A DNA stretch of 8,687 nt, taken from NCBI GenBank assembly GCA_902572675.1, contig CACGGY010000043.1:1-8687 (forward strand), written 5' to 3'. The translations under genes were made by a program, and so were the position numbers. Each line of letters begins with the position of its first letter. Position 1 is the first letter of the stretch. Positions 1 to 7,151 of this stretch are shown here, piece by piece. Origin of the DNA: an uncultured Prochlorococcus sp. (lineage in GTDB: Bacteria; Cyanobacteriota; Cyanobacteriia; PCC-6307; Cyanobiaceae). The notes under the pieces were generated by a model. The model saw only the letters and a list, made by a program, of their open reading frames with translations. It was not told the origin of the DNA and did not search any database.

Positions 1-388
1 CCTCGTTAAAGAAGGTTGCAGGTCTATTTTTTGTCCGGTCTATAAATTGATCTGGAACCACTATATCAAGTGGCCTTATCTGTTCTTGTAATGAACCAAC
101 TGCTGATGGAGCAATAATCCATCTTACTCCTATTGACCTTAAAGCCCAAATATTAGCTTTGTAAGGGATTTCAGAAGGATTTAATCCATGCGTTCTGCCA
201 TGTCTAGGAATGAATGCTATTTCTAGATTTCCGAGATTATATACTTTTATTGAATCAGAAGGTTTACCATAGGGAGTATTGATTTCTACTTCTCTTAAGA
301 ACTCTATTTGATCCATTGAATAAAATCCACTCCCACCAATCACTCCTAATCTTGATTTTTCAATTGGTAATAAATGTTCTTTATTCAT
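1..388 (-). CDS. mtnP: 5'-methylthioadenosine phosphorylase, N-terminal part (cut by window edge)
   Basis: The first 129 codons are present, and the rest lies beyond base 1. The enzyme phosphorolyses 5'-methylthioadenosine, the by-product of polyamine synthesis, to adenine and methylthioribose-1-phosphate; it is cytosolic and belongs to purine and methionine salvage. The translation begins MNKEHLLPIEKSRLGVIGGS. Visible family marks are the glycine-rich GVIGGSGFY loop (residues 15-23), the phosphate-binding PRHGRTHGLNPSEIPYKANI stretch (61-80), SAVGSL (95-100) and DQFIDRTKNRPATFF (113-127), which closely matches animal and archaeal MTAPs. The ATG at 388-386 is the only credible start, since the next Met lies after the GGSG loop. 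No Shine-Dalgarno is visible. The gene is head to head with selD, with 10 bases between start codons, so its promoter must lie inside selD. A TATAAT on the minus strand (509-504) is a possible -10 but has no good -35. A related methylthioinosine or purine nucleoside phosphorylase is a less likely alternative. Confidence 0.93.
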   Translation of the reverse strand, partial: MNKEHLLPIEKSRLGVIGGSGFYSMDQIEFLREVEINTPYGKPSDSIKVYNLGNLEIAFIPRHGRTHGLNPSEIPYKANIWALRSIGVRWIIAPSAVGSLQEQIRPLDIVVPDQFIDRTKNRPATFFNE

Positions 389-398
389 AGTGATGTAA

Positions 399-2570
399 AT
401 GACTTTTAATCATCTGGTACTAATTGGAGGAGGACACACAAATGTTCTTTTATTGAAGAAATGGTTAATGTCTCCGAAATTAATGCCAGAAATTCCTGTT
501 TCAATTATATCTAGAGATTCTCATTTAGTTTATTCGGCGATGTTCCCATCGGTGATTTCAAAATCGATAACTTTAGAAGAAAGTTTAATTGATATAAAAT
601 CTTTAGCAAAAAATGCAAAAGTATCTTTCATAGAAGAAGAAGTAAAGGATATTGATTTTAATTTAAAGAAAATTGTTTTAAGTAATAGACCTTCAGTTAA
701 CTATTCGAAGTTGGTGCTCAATTATGGAAGTCAAACAATAATTCCAAAAGAATTTGAGTCACTAGTAAAAAATAGAAATGCTTTTTCAATTAAACCTTTT
801 TTAAGTGCTTATGAATTAATACAAGAAGAGGACAATTTTGATTCATGTATTGAACTTCCATTTGTAATAGTTGGGAGTGGCCTTGCAGCAATTGAAGTAT
901 CATATGCTTTGAGAAAAAGATGGAGAGATAGACCTTTAAAATTACTATGTAATGTAAGAAAGATTAATAATACAATTCTAAAAAGTTTGCGGAATTACAA
1001 TATTGATTTAGTAGATAACCTTAATTTCGATTATGGCAAGATCCTTTTATGTACTGGGAATACATCTCCTTCATGGGCCAAAAAAAAATTATTAGATTCG
1101 GATTCACATGGGCGAATAATCACGAATCAGAATTTGCAGTTGAAAAGTTTTTCTGGAATTTTTGCTGCGGGTGATTGTGCAGTTATAGATTCAGCAAAAA
1201 GACCAGCATCTGGAGTTTTTGCCGTAAAAGTTGTAAATACATTAGTCCAAAATCTAAAAAAGGATATTGAAGGGAGACCATTAAAAAAGTGGTTTCCTCA
1301 AAGGATCGGATTGCAAATAGTTAATATATTTCCAAGCCATCATTCAAAGGCTTTTGCTATTTATCGTAATTTTGTTTTTGGCCCTTCTTATCTTTTTTGG
1401 ATTTTAAAGCATAAAATTGATCTGAAATTCATAAACAACCTTAAATCAAAAAGGTTAATGATGAAAAGTAGTATGAAAAATATTTCATTGAATGATTGCA
1501 GGGGATGTGCTGCTAAAATTCCTCAGTTTATTTTGAATAAATCATTAATAAAATCTAGTTTAGATTCTTTTGCCTCATCCCCTGAAGATTCTGCTGAAAT
1601 ATATCAAAATAGTCAAGATATTATCTTGCAAAGTATAGATGGATTTCCTGCTTTGGTAAGTGATCCTTGGCTTAATGCAAAAATTACTACTTTGCATGCT
1701 TGCTCTGATTTGTGGGCATGCGGAGCAAAACTTTCATCCGCGCAGGCTTTAATTTCATTACCAAAAGTTGAAAGAGAATTTCAGAGTTATCTCTTTTATC
1801 AATCCCTTCAAGGTATTAAATCAACAGTCGAGGATCATGGAGGTGAATTACTTGGAGGCCATACTTTCGAGGCAAGAAGCTTAGTAAATAAACCTTATTC
1901 ATTGGGAATAGATATTTCTTTAACAGTTCAAGGTATTTTAAAAAATGGACTAAAACCATGGCTTAAATCTGGAATGAATATTGGAGATATTCTCATGATG
2001 TCTAGACCTTTGGGCGTTGGGATTTACTTTGCAGGTCAAATGCAAAATATTAATATGCTAGGTAGTTATTCTGAAATAATTAATAATTTACTAAAGAGTC
2101 AGCAATATTTGATTGATGAAATTTATCTTCTTCAAAATCAATTTAAAGAATCAATAGTCAACGCTGCGACTGACATTACTGGATATGGATTTATTGGACA
2201 TCTTAAAGAAATGGTTGAATCATCTAATTTAATTAGGCAAAGCAATAATCTTGAGCAACTAAAAGTTTTATTAGATTTATTTGCATTTCAAGCTTATCCT
2301 GGAGTATTTGATTTAATAAGAAAAGATGTTAAAAGTACTTTCTTTGAATCTAATAAAGAAATTTTTGACAAAATTTATAAAGTAAATAAGCAAAAAAGAA
2401 TAATTAATTTTTTAAACGAAAATTCATTAGATCAACAGACTTTTAACGAGATAATATCATTACTATTAGATCCTCAAACATGCGGCCCCCTGTTGATTAG
2501 TTGCAATCGTAAATATGAAAATGTTCTAAAGGATAAATGGTACAAGGTTGGAGAAGTTGTAAAAATGTAA
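399..2570 (+). CDS. selD: FAD/NAD(P)-dependent oxidoreductase fused to selenophosphate synthetase (SelD)
   Basis: This is a 723-residue two-domain protein. Residues 1 to about 345 form an NDH-2-like pyridine nucleotide-disulfide oxidoreductase. They show an FAD-binding LVLIGGGHTNV (6-16), LVYSAMFPSVI (43-53), a second dinucleotide fold VIVGSGLAAIE (156-166), an LLCTGNT strand (216-222) and the FAD-contacting FAAGD (255-259). Residues about 365-723 form SelD (selenide, water dikinase), which makes selenophosphate from selenide and ATP. C370 and K373 in DCRGCAAKIP correspond to Cys17 and Lys20 of E. coli SelD. D414, D437 (HACSDLWACG) and D592 (TDITGYGFIGHL) fit the metal and ATP aspartates, and LLLDPQTCGPLL (688-699) is the family signature. 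The catalytic residue is Cys, not selenocysteine. Such fusions are known in cyanobacteria and other taxa; the N-terminal domain is thought, without proof known to me, to supply or handle reduced selenium. The ATG follows directly on an in-frame TAA (396-398), which fixes the start. No Shine-Dalgarno is seen. The stop abuts the stop of the convergent cca gene. Confidence 0.92.
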   Translation: MTFNHLVLIGGGHTNVLLLKKWLMSPKLMPEIPVSIISRDSHLVYSAMFPSVISKSITLEESLIDIKSLAKNAKVSFIEEEVKDIDFNLKKIVLSNRPSVNYSKLVLNYGSQTIIPKEFESLVKNRNAFSIKPFLSAYELIQEEDNFDSCIELPFVIVGSGLAAIEVSYALRKRWRDRPLKLLCNVRKINNTILKSLRNYNIDLVDNLNFDYGKILLCTGNTSPSWAKKKLLDSDSHGRIITNQNLQLKSFSGIFAAGDCAVIDSAKRPASGVFAVKVVNTLVQNLKKDIEGRPLKKWFPQRIGLQIVNIFPSHHSKAFAIYRNFVFGPSYLFWILKHKIDLKFINNLKSKRLMMKSSMKNISLNDCRGCAAKIPQFILNKSLIKSSLDSFASSPEDSAEIYQNSQDIILQSIDGFPALVSDPWLNAKITTLHACSDLWACGAKLSSAQALISLPKVEREFQSYLFYQSLQGIKSTVEDHGGELLGGHTFEARSLVNKPYSLGIDISLTVQGILKNGLKPWLKSGMNIGDILMMSRPLGVGIYFAGQMQNINMLGSYSEIINNLLKSQQYLIDEIYLLQNQFKESIVNAATDITGYGFIGHLKEMVESSNLIRQSNNLEQLKVLLDLFAFQAYPGVFDLIRKDVKSTFFESNKEIFDKIYKVNKQKRIINFLNENSLDQQTFNEIISLLLDPQTCGPLLISCNRKYENVLKDKWYKVGEVVKM

Positions 2571-3818
2571 TTAATTTCTATTAAATTTGTCAATTTCCAA
2601 ATATCTTAATCTTTTGATTTCCTTTCCCATCTCCTTCCCTGGATCCCATCCTTCTTTTTTTAATGATTCTCCATCTTTTTTTGATTTTATGAATTTGTAA
2701 ATAAATAACCACTTAAATAAGTTACGCCAGTATGGTCCTCCATCACAAATTAGTAATTTGACTGTCTCATCATTAAGGTTTCTGTCCTCAATAAATTCTG
2801 TCCAACTTGATGGAGAAAAATGATTGAAATTTTTTTGGTTTGTATTTAATATCTTTTTGATATTTAAATAATCTTCTAATATTTTTATCTCACTATTATT
2901 TACCAAAAATCTTTGACATGCTTTTTCTAAATCTTCCGAATCTTTTAATAAGTAAAGCATATGATTTCCCTTTAACTTCTTAATCCAATTTAGTCCTCTT
3001 ACAAACCTTTTATCGACTTTAATATTTTCATTTAAGATTGAGATAATTTCCCATTCATGAATTATCGAAATTACATTAGTCAAATTATCGTGTTTACATA
3101 TTTCAGCTAGTTCCATCCTTATTCGTATGCCTAGTGCAGGAGGGTAAATCATTTTCTGATGAGTTTCTGAAGTTTTCCATGGCCATTTTCTAACTGTTTC
3201 TTGAGATTGTTTGAGGGATTTATTTGAAATATTGAAATTTAACCTTGAAGCATATTTTGCACATCTAATTAATCTACTTGGATCATCTGAAATACTATTA
3301 TTGTGAAGTAAGTTCAATCTTTTACTTTTTATATCAGAAATTCCTCCATAAAGATCATAGATTTTCTTTGTCGAGACCTCGAAGGCGATTGAATTTATAG
3401 TGAAATCTCTCCTCTTAAGATCCTCCTCAATAGTACTTTTATTTACCGTAGGATTTAAGCCTGGAGCAGAATAAATTTCTTTTCTTGCAGAAGCAATATC
3501 AATTTTATAGTCATTAATATTTATTTCTACAGTGTTGTATAAATTAAATTCCTTGATTAAACATAAATCTACATTTACAATATTTTTTTTTATAAATTTT
3601 GCAAGAGAAATAGATGATCCTTCAATAACAAGATCAATATCTATAGGTTTAGAAAACGATTTTTTGTGGAATTTACTAATTAATAAATCTCTTAAATAAC
3701 CGCCAACAAAAGCTACTTTAGTATTGTTATTAGATTCTATGTATTTAGCAATTAGGTTATATAGATTAAATGGAGTTTTGATTAATTCCCCTTGGATGTA
3801 AGCAGAGATATCGTTCAT
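2571..3818 (-). CDS. cca: CCA-type tRNA nucleotidyltransferase / poly(A) polymerase family protein
   Basis: This 415-residue class II nucleotidyltransferase probably builds or repairs the 3' CCA end of tRNAs in the cytosol. The head domain shows VAFVGGYLRDLL (35-46), the metal-binding D60-x-D62 in PIDIDLVIEG, a possible third carboxylate D108 in KIDIASARKE, the RRDFTINSIAFEV motif (136-148) and the neck motif DDPSRLIRCAKYASRLNF (178-195). After that it diverges. A segment around 210-230 (KWPWK...MIYPPALG) and the C-terminal 200 residues have no landmark I recognise. Some cyanobacteria split the work between separate CC-adding and A-adding enzymes (shown for Synechocystis), so the exact specificity is not decided by sequence. 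The ATG is only 5 bases after the uvrD stop, so the two are almost certainly cotranscribed and perhaps translationally coupled. The 3' end touches the selD stop codon with no spacer, leaving no room for a dedicated terminator outside coding sequence. Confidence 0.87.
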   Translation of the reverse strand: MNDISAYIQGELIKTPFNLYNLIAKYIESNNNTKVAFVGGYLRDLLISKFHKKSFSKPIDIDLVIEGSSISLAKFIKKNIVNVDLCLIKEFNLYNTVEININDYKIDIASARKEIYSAPGLNPTVNKSTIEEDLKRRDFTINSIAFEVSTKKIYDLYGGISDIKSKRLNLLHNNSISDDPSRLIRCAKYASRLNFNISNKSLKQSQETVRKWPWKTSETHQKMIYPPALGIRIRMELAEICKHDNLTNVISIIHEWEIISILNENIKVDKRFVRGLNWIKKLKGNHMLYLLKDSEDLEKACQRFLVNNSEIKILEDYLNIKKILNTNQKNFNHFSPSSWTEFIEDRNLNDETVKLLICDGGPYWRNLFKWLFIYKFIKSKKDGESLKKEGWDPGKEMGKEIKRLRYLEIDKFNRN

Positions 3819-3823
3819 GAGTT

Positions 3824-6232
3824 TTAACTTACATAACGAATTGGAGCTAATCTGGGATCTAGAATCTTACTTCCTTTATCACCAAATTTTACTGCTAGAG
3901 ATATTTTTTCCCCACTCCCAAAAATATGTATGATTTCACCTTTCCCAAACTTTGAGTGAATTAGCTTATCTCCAACTATCCAGCTTTTCCCTTTACTGGG
4001 ACCTGAATATAATTTCCTTACTGCATTTATTGGTTTGTTAACAAATTCATTTGAATTGTTTCGATCAACTCTAGTTAAACGATCAAGATGCCAATCTCTT
4101 CTAATTGAAGCACCACCAGTTTGTGGTAATTCTCCATCCATTAAATCTTCAGGTATTTCTGAAAGAAATATTGAAGGAATTGTTGCTTCACGCATTCCAC
4201 CCCATAATCTTCTTTCTCTGGCATGACTTAAGAAAACTCTTTCTTTAGCTCTAGTAATACCTACATAGCATAATCTTCTTTCCTCTTCAAGAAGTGAGGG
4301 AGTATCTATTGATCTATGGCTAGGGAAGAGACCTTGTTCTAGCCCAGTGATAAAAACATTTTGAAATTCTAAACCTTTACTATTGTGAAGAGTCATGAGA
4401 GTTACAGAGTTGGGATTATTTTTCTTCGTATCATTATCAGTTGTTAAGGCTGCTGTAGAAAGAAATCCCTCTACATCTCCACTTTCTGTTTCTTCTTCAT
4501 ATTGAGTAGCTGCATTAATTAGTTCTTGTAAGTTATTTCTTCTATCTTCAGATTCTTCAGTCCCACTAGAGAGCAAGTCATTTAAATAACCACTTTTTTC
4601 TAATATAAGTTGTAGTAGTTGAGCGGGGCCTGAATTTTCTAGGTAACACAGTAGATCATTCATAACTTCAGTAAATTTATTAATTCCTTTTGATGATCGG
4701 CCTATTGTTTCTTCAAGACTTTGCTTATCATTAAGAACCTCCCATAATGGGATATTTAACCTATTAGATAGTTCATTAAGTTTTTGAATAGTAGTCTTAC
4801 CAATCCCTCTTCTAGGAACATTTATGATTCGTAAAAGACTAACGTTATCTGAAGAATTAACTAGAACTTTCAAATATGCTATTGCATCTTTAATTTCTCT
4901 TCTATCATAAAAACGTAATCCTCCAAAAATTGTATAAGGAATGCGCCACCTTACAAGAGATTCTTCTAATACTCTTGACTGAGCTCTGGTTCGATATAAA
5001 ATTGCAAAATTTTTCCAAATTGGGTTTTGATTATAGTTATTGAGTGATTTTATTTTATTGGTAATTGCTTCTGCCTCGGAAATTTCATCATCACAGCTGA
5101 GTAAGGTTAAAAGTTCCCCTTTTTCTTTTGTAGCCTTTAAAACTTTTTCAATTCTTTCAGAGTTGTTTTCAATTAGTGAGTTTGCGGCATCAAGGATATT
5201 AGAAGATGACCTATAATTTTCTTCTAATTTAATTAAAGATGATTTTGTATCATCGTTGATTGAAGTTTTAAAATCCTCTTGAAAACCAATTAAAATTCTG
5301 AAGTCAGCTGCTCTGAAACTATAAATACTTTGATCAGCATCCCCAACTACAAAAATTGACCGATCTTCCCAATTGAAGAATTTTTTTGGTTCAGTATTTC
5401 CAGCCGTAATTAATTTTATAAGTTCATATTGTGTTCTATTTGTATCTTGATATTCGTCAACTAAAATATGTTTAAATCTTTTGTGCCAGTAATCTCTGAC
5501 TATATCATTTTGCCTTAATAAGAAAACAGGTAAAAGTAGAAGATCATCAAAGTCTAAAGAATTATTTTTTGAGAGCGAAATTCTATATCTCTTGTAGGCT
5601 TCTGCAACTGTTTTATCAAAATTATTATCTGCTTTTTCTAAAAGATCATTCGAAGTTAGGCATTGATTTTTAGCATTACTTATTAATCTTTTAATCTTTT
5701 TGGGATCATATCTTTTTGGGTCAAGATTCATATCTTGACTGATAATTTCTTTTACTAATGTTTGAGAATCTGTTTCATCGTAAATTGAAAATTGCCTCGT
5801 CCATTTTAGGCCTTCTGGATCAGTATATTTTTCAATATCGAATCTCAGAAGTCTTGAAAATAAAGAATGGAAAGTACCGATCCAAAGGTTCTGAAGCCTC
5901 TCTTGGTGAACGTTTGCTCTTAATTGATTTTGATCAATTTCTTTGAGAGTTGTCCAAGGCTGACCAAATTGATTAAAAGCTAATTCTTGGGCTAGAAGAA
6001 CCTCTAATCTTGCTTTCATTTCTTTAGCAGCTTTATTAGTAAAGGTCACTGCAAGAATGTTATAAGGATCTATAGAGTTACCCTCAATAAGGTTTGCAAT
6101 TCTATGAGTAAGAGCCTTAGTTTTTCCGCTACCTGCACCTGCTACAACTAATAGTGGTCCATAAACATGTTTTACTGCTTGAAGTTGTTGATTGTTTAGG
6201 GACTTAAAAAGGAAATTGTTGGTTTGAGGCAC
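3824..6232 (-). CDS. uvrD: UvrD/PcrA/Rep-type superfamily 1 ATP-dependent DNA helicase
   Basis: This 802-residue 3'-5' DNA helicase has all SF1A motifs: Q-motif LNNQQLQAV (12-20), Walker A AGAGSGKT (31-38), Ia VTFTNKAAKEM (62-72), Ib GTFHSLFSRLLR (119-130), Walker B VDEYQDTN (258-265), III VVGDADQSIYSFRAAD (295-310), IV LEENYRSS (336-343), V TLHNSKGLEF (614-623) and VI CYVGITRAKERV (655-666). Such enzymes unwind DNA in nucleotide excision and mismatch repair and clear stalled complexes. The tail, residues about 753-802, starts at VGDKLIHSKFGKGEII and resembles the Tudor-like C-terminal domain with which PcrA/UvrD bind RNA polymerase. Length (about 720-800 in the family) and domain order suggest a complete gene. 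The start is GTG at 6232-6230: an in-frame TGA lies five codons upstream and no ATG precedes Walker A. No Shine-Dalgarno is visible. It is preceded 22 bases upstream by a small gene on the same strand and followed by cca after 5 bases, forming a likely operon. Rep, PcrA and UvrD cannot be separated confidently by eye. Confidence 0.96.
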   Translation of the reverse strand: MPQTNNFLFKSLNNQQLQAVKHVYGPLLVVAGAGSGKTKALTHRIANLIEGNSIDPYNILAVTFTNKAAKEMKARLEVLLAQELAFNQFGQPWTTLKEIDQNQLRANVHQERLQNLWIGTFHSLFSRLLRFDIEKYTDPEGLKWTRQFSIYDETDSQTLVKEIISQDMNLDPKRYDPKKIKRLISNAKNQCLTSNDLLEKADNNFDKTVAEAYKRYRISLSKNNSLDFDDLLLLPVFLLRQNDIVRDYWHKRFKHILVDEYQDTNRTQYELIKLITAGNTEPKKFFNWEDRSIFVVGDADQSIYSFRAADFRILIGFQEDFKTSINDDTKSSLIKLEENYRSSSNILDAANSLIENNSERIEKVLKATKEKGELLTLLSCDDEISEAEAITNKIKSLNNYNQNPIWKNFAILYRTRAQSRVLEESLVRWRIPYTIFGGLRFYDRREIKDAIAYLKVLVNSSDNVSLLRIINVPRRGIGKTTIQKLNELSNRLNIPLWEVLNDKQSLEETIGRSSKGINKFTEVMNDLLCYLENSGPAQLLQLILEKSGYLNDLLSSGTEESEDRRNNLQELINAATQYEEETESGDVEGFLSTAALTTDNDTKKNNPNSVTLMTLHNSKGLEFQNVFITGLEQGLFPSHRSIDTPSLLEEERRLCYVGITRAKERVFLSHARERRLWGGMREATIPSIFLSEIPEDLMDGELPQTGGASIRRDWHLDRLTRVDRNNSNEFVNKPINAVRKLYSGPSKGKSWIVGDKLIHSKFGKGEIIHIFGSGEKISLAVKFGDKGSKILDPRLAPIRYVS

Positions 6233-6254
6233 TTTTGGAAGGGTTTTTCAAAAA

Positions 6255-6485
6255 TCAGAATTTACTATGAGATTCAGATTCCGTTTCTAGATCTTCTAAC
6301 GCTTTTTTTAAATTTATAAGTTCATTATTGTTATTAATTATTTCTTCAAATTTATTTTGAGGCATCTTTAACTTCATACTTCTGTCTAAAATTTCTTTTT
6401 CCAGTCTCTTTTTATATGAGGAAATAAGTTTCTTTGATAATGTTAGATCTTGTTTATCCAAAACTTTATAAAAATGTAGTTTCAT
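6255..6485 (-). CDS. Small hypothetical protein, probably helical
   Basis: This 76-residue protein is not recognised. The sequence is highly charged (about 19 Lys/Arg and 13 Asp/Glu) and rich in Leu and Ile, with no Cys or Trp, no signal peptide and no membrane segment. Residues about 14-65 have alternating hydrophobic and charged residues that suggest long amphipathic helices or a coiled coil, ending in an acidic and serine-rich tail. The ATG at 6485 is the first in frame. Evidence that it is real: an open frame between a 153-base divergent promoter region and uvrD, the same direction as uvrD, and a gap of only 22 bases, which fits the first gene of a uvrD-cca operon. The function is unknown; proximity to the helicase is suggestive only. 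Confidence 0.72.
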   Translation of the reverse strand: MKLHFYKVLDKQDLTLSKKLISSYKKRLEKEILDRSMKLKMPQNKFEEIINNNNELINLKKALEDLETESESHSKF

Positions 6486-6638
6486 ATTAGCGGAAAAAAA
6501 TTTTTTATTTGAATTATTTCAACTATCACTTTGGAATGAAGTTATTAATTAAGAAGCGTTGCGTTAATTTTGAAATCGTATTGTTTTTACTAGCTTTGTA
6601 TTAGTCTTAAGATCGATCTTTAAATTTTCACTTCAGGA
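6486..6638. promoter_or_regulatory. Divergent intergenic region between the uvrD operon and cpeB
   Basis: These 153 bases separate two divergent start codons, so promoters for both directions should lie here. Visible elements are an A7T6 tract (6494-6506) that ends 8 bases before the ATG of the minus-strand small gene, a possible -10 for cpeB (TATTAG, 6599-6604) without a well-spaced -35, and a perfect 12-base palindrome at 6609-6620. No RNA gene or convincing hairpin terminator was seen. The boundaries are the flanking start codons; assignment of individual promoter boxes is weak. Confidence 0.4.
6609..6620. promoter_or_regulatory. Perfect palindrome AAGATCGATCTT upstream of cpeB (possible operator)
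   Basis: This is a perfect inverted repeat, six bases per arm with no spacer. It lies 18 bases before the cpeB ATG and just downstream of a -10-like TATTAG (6599-6604), so it would cover the expected transcription start. That is a typical place for a repressor site or a sequence acting on the start of the transcript. Short palindromes occur by chance in AT-rich DNA, though this one has four G/C bases at its core. Function is inferred from position only. Confidence 0.25.
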
Positions 6639-7151
6639 ATGTCAGTTTCAAAGAAAAATCAACTATTGTCCGCTGATAAGAAATTAAATGATTTAAGCAA
6701 TATAAAAGAATTTATTAATAGTGCAAACTCAAGATTAGATGCAATAACTTCTATAACAAGTAATTCACATGCAATTGCAGCAGACGCTGTAACAGCAATG
6801 ATTTGTGAAAATCAAGACTCAGTTAATTCAAAAATATCTTTAAATACAACTAACAAGATGTCCGTTTGTTTAAGAGATGGAGAAATAATCCTAAGGATTG
6901 TTGCTTATCTTTTAATTTCTAATGACGAATCAGTTTTAGAAAAAAGTTGTTTAAAGGATCTTAAAAATACTTATCTTGCTCTTGGGGTACCTTTAAGAAA
7001 TGCAAGAAGGGTTGTTGAATTAATGCGAGATGCAACAATCTCTGATTTAAATTCAACAGTTAATAATATGCAAGGAAACAAAGGCTTTCTTCCTGAATTA
7101 GTATCTGAAACAAAGTTTCAATTTGAAAGGATAATTAATCTTTTAAACTAG
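6639..7151 (+). CDS. cpeB: Degenerate phycoerythrin beta subunit (Prochlorococcus PE-III type)
   Basis: This 170-residue phycobiliprotein beta chain is slightly shorter than a usual phycoerythrin beta (about 177-184). Family marks are INSANSRLDAITSITSNS (26-43), DAVTAMICEN (49-58), CLRDGEIILRIVAYLLISND (77-96) and LKNTYLALGVP (108-118). Only three cysteines remain. C77, in CLRDGEI with R79 and D80, is the equivalent of Cys82. C56 fits the Cys61 position, and C104 fits a conserved non-pigment cysteine. The equivalent of Cys50 is A45, and no cysteine exists near the Cys165 position, so a single bilin on C77 is expected. High-light Prochlorococcus MED4 is known to have such a beta subunit with one phycoerythrobilin; its role is thought to be light sensing or minor light capture, not bulk harvesting. 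The ATG is fixed by an in-frame TAA at 6621-6623. AGGA directly abuts the ATG, too close to act as a normal Shine-Dalgarno. The 3' end overlaps cpeS by 17 bases. No alpha-subunit gene is in the window. Confidence 0.93.
   Translation: MSVSKKNQLLSADKKLNDLSNIKEFINSANSRLDAITSITSNSHAIAADAVTAMICENQDSVNSKISLNTTNKMSVCLRDGEIILRIVAYLLISNDESVLEKSCLKDLKNTYLALGVPLRNARRVVELMRDATISDLNSTVNNMQGNKGFLPELVSETKFQFERIINLLN

Noticed and set aside
4035..4226. 63-codon plus-strand ORF
   Set aside because: It lies wholly antisense to the C-terminal part of the uvrD helicase, which has strong family motifs; the product shows no recognisable pattern.
5758..5946. 62-codon plus-strand ORF
   Set aside because: It lies wholly antisense to the uvrD coding region and is best explained as a shadow frame.
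6494..6506. A7T6 self-complementary tract as a terminator hairpin
   Set aside because: It has only A-T pairs and no loop, and it lies upstream of a gene; an A-tract bend or chance is more likely.
6635..6638. AGGA as the Shine-Dalgarno of cpeB
   Set aside because: It directly abuts the ATG with no spacer, too close for normal ribosome pairing, and most genes in this window lack such a signal.
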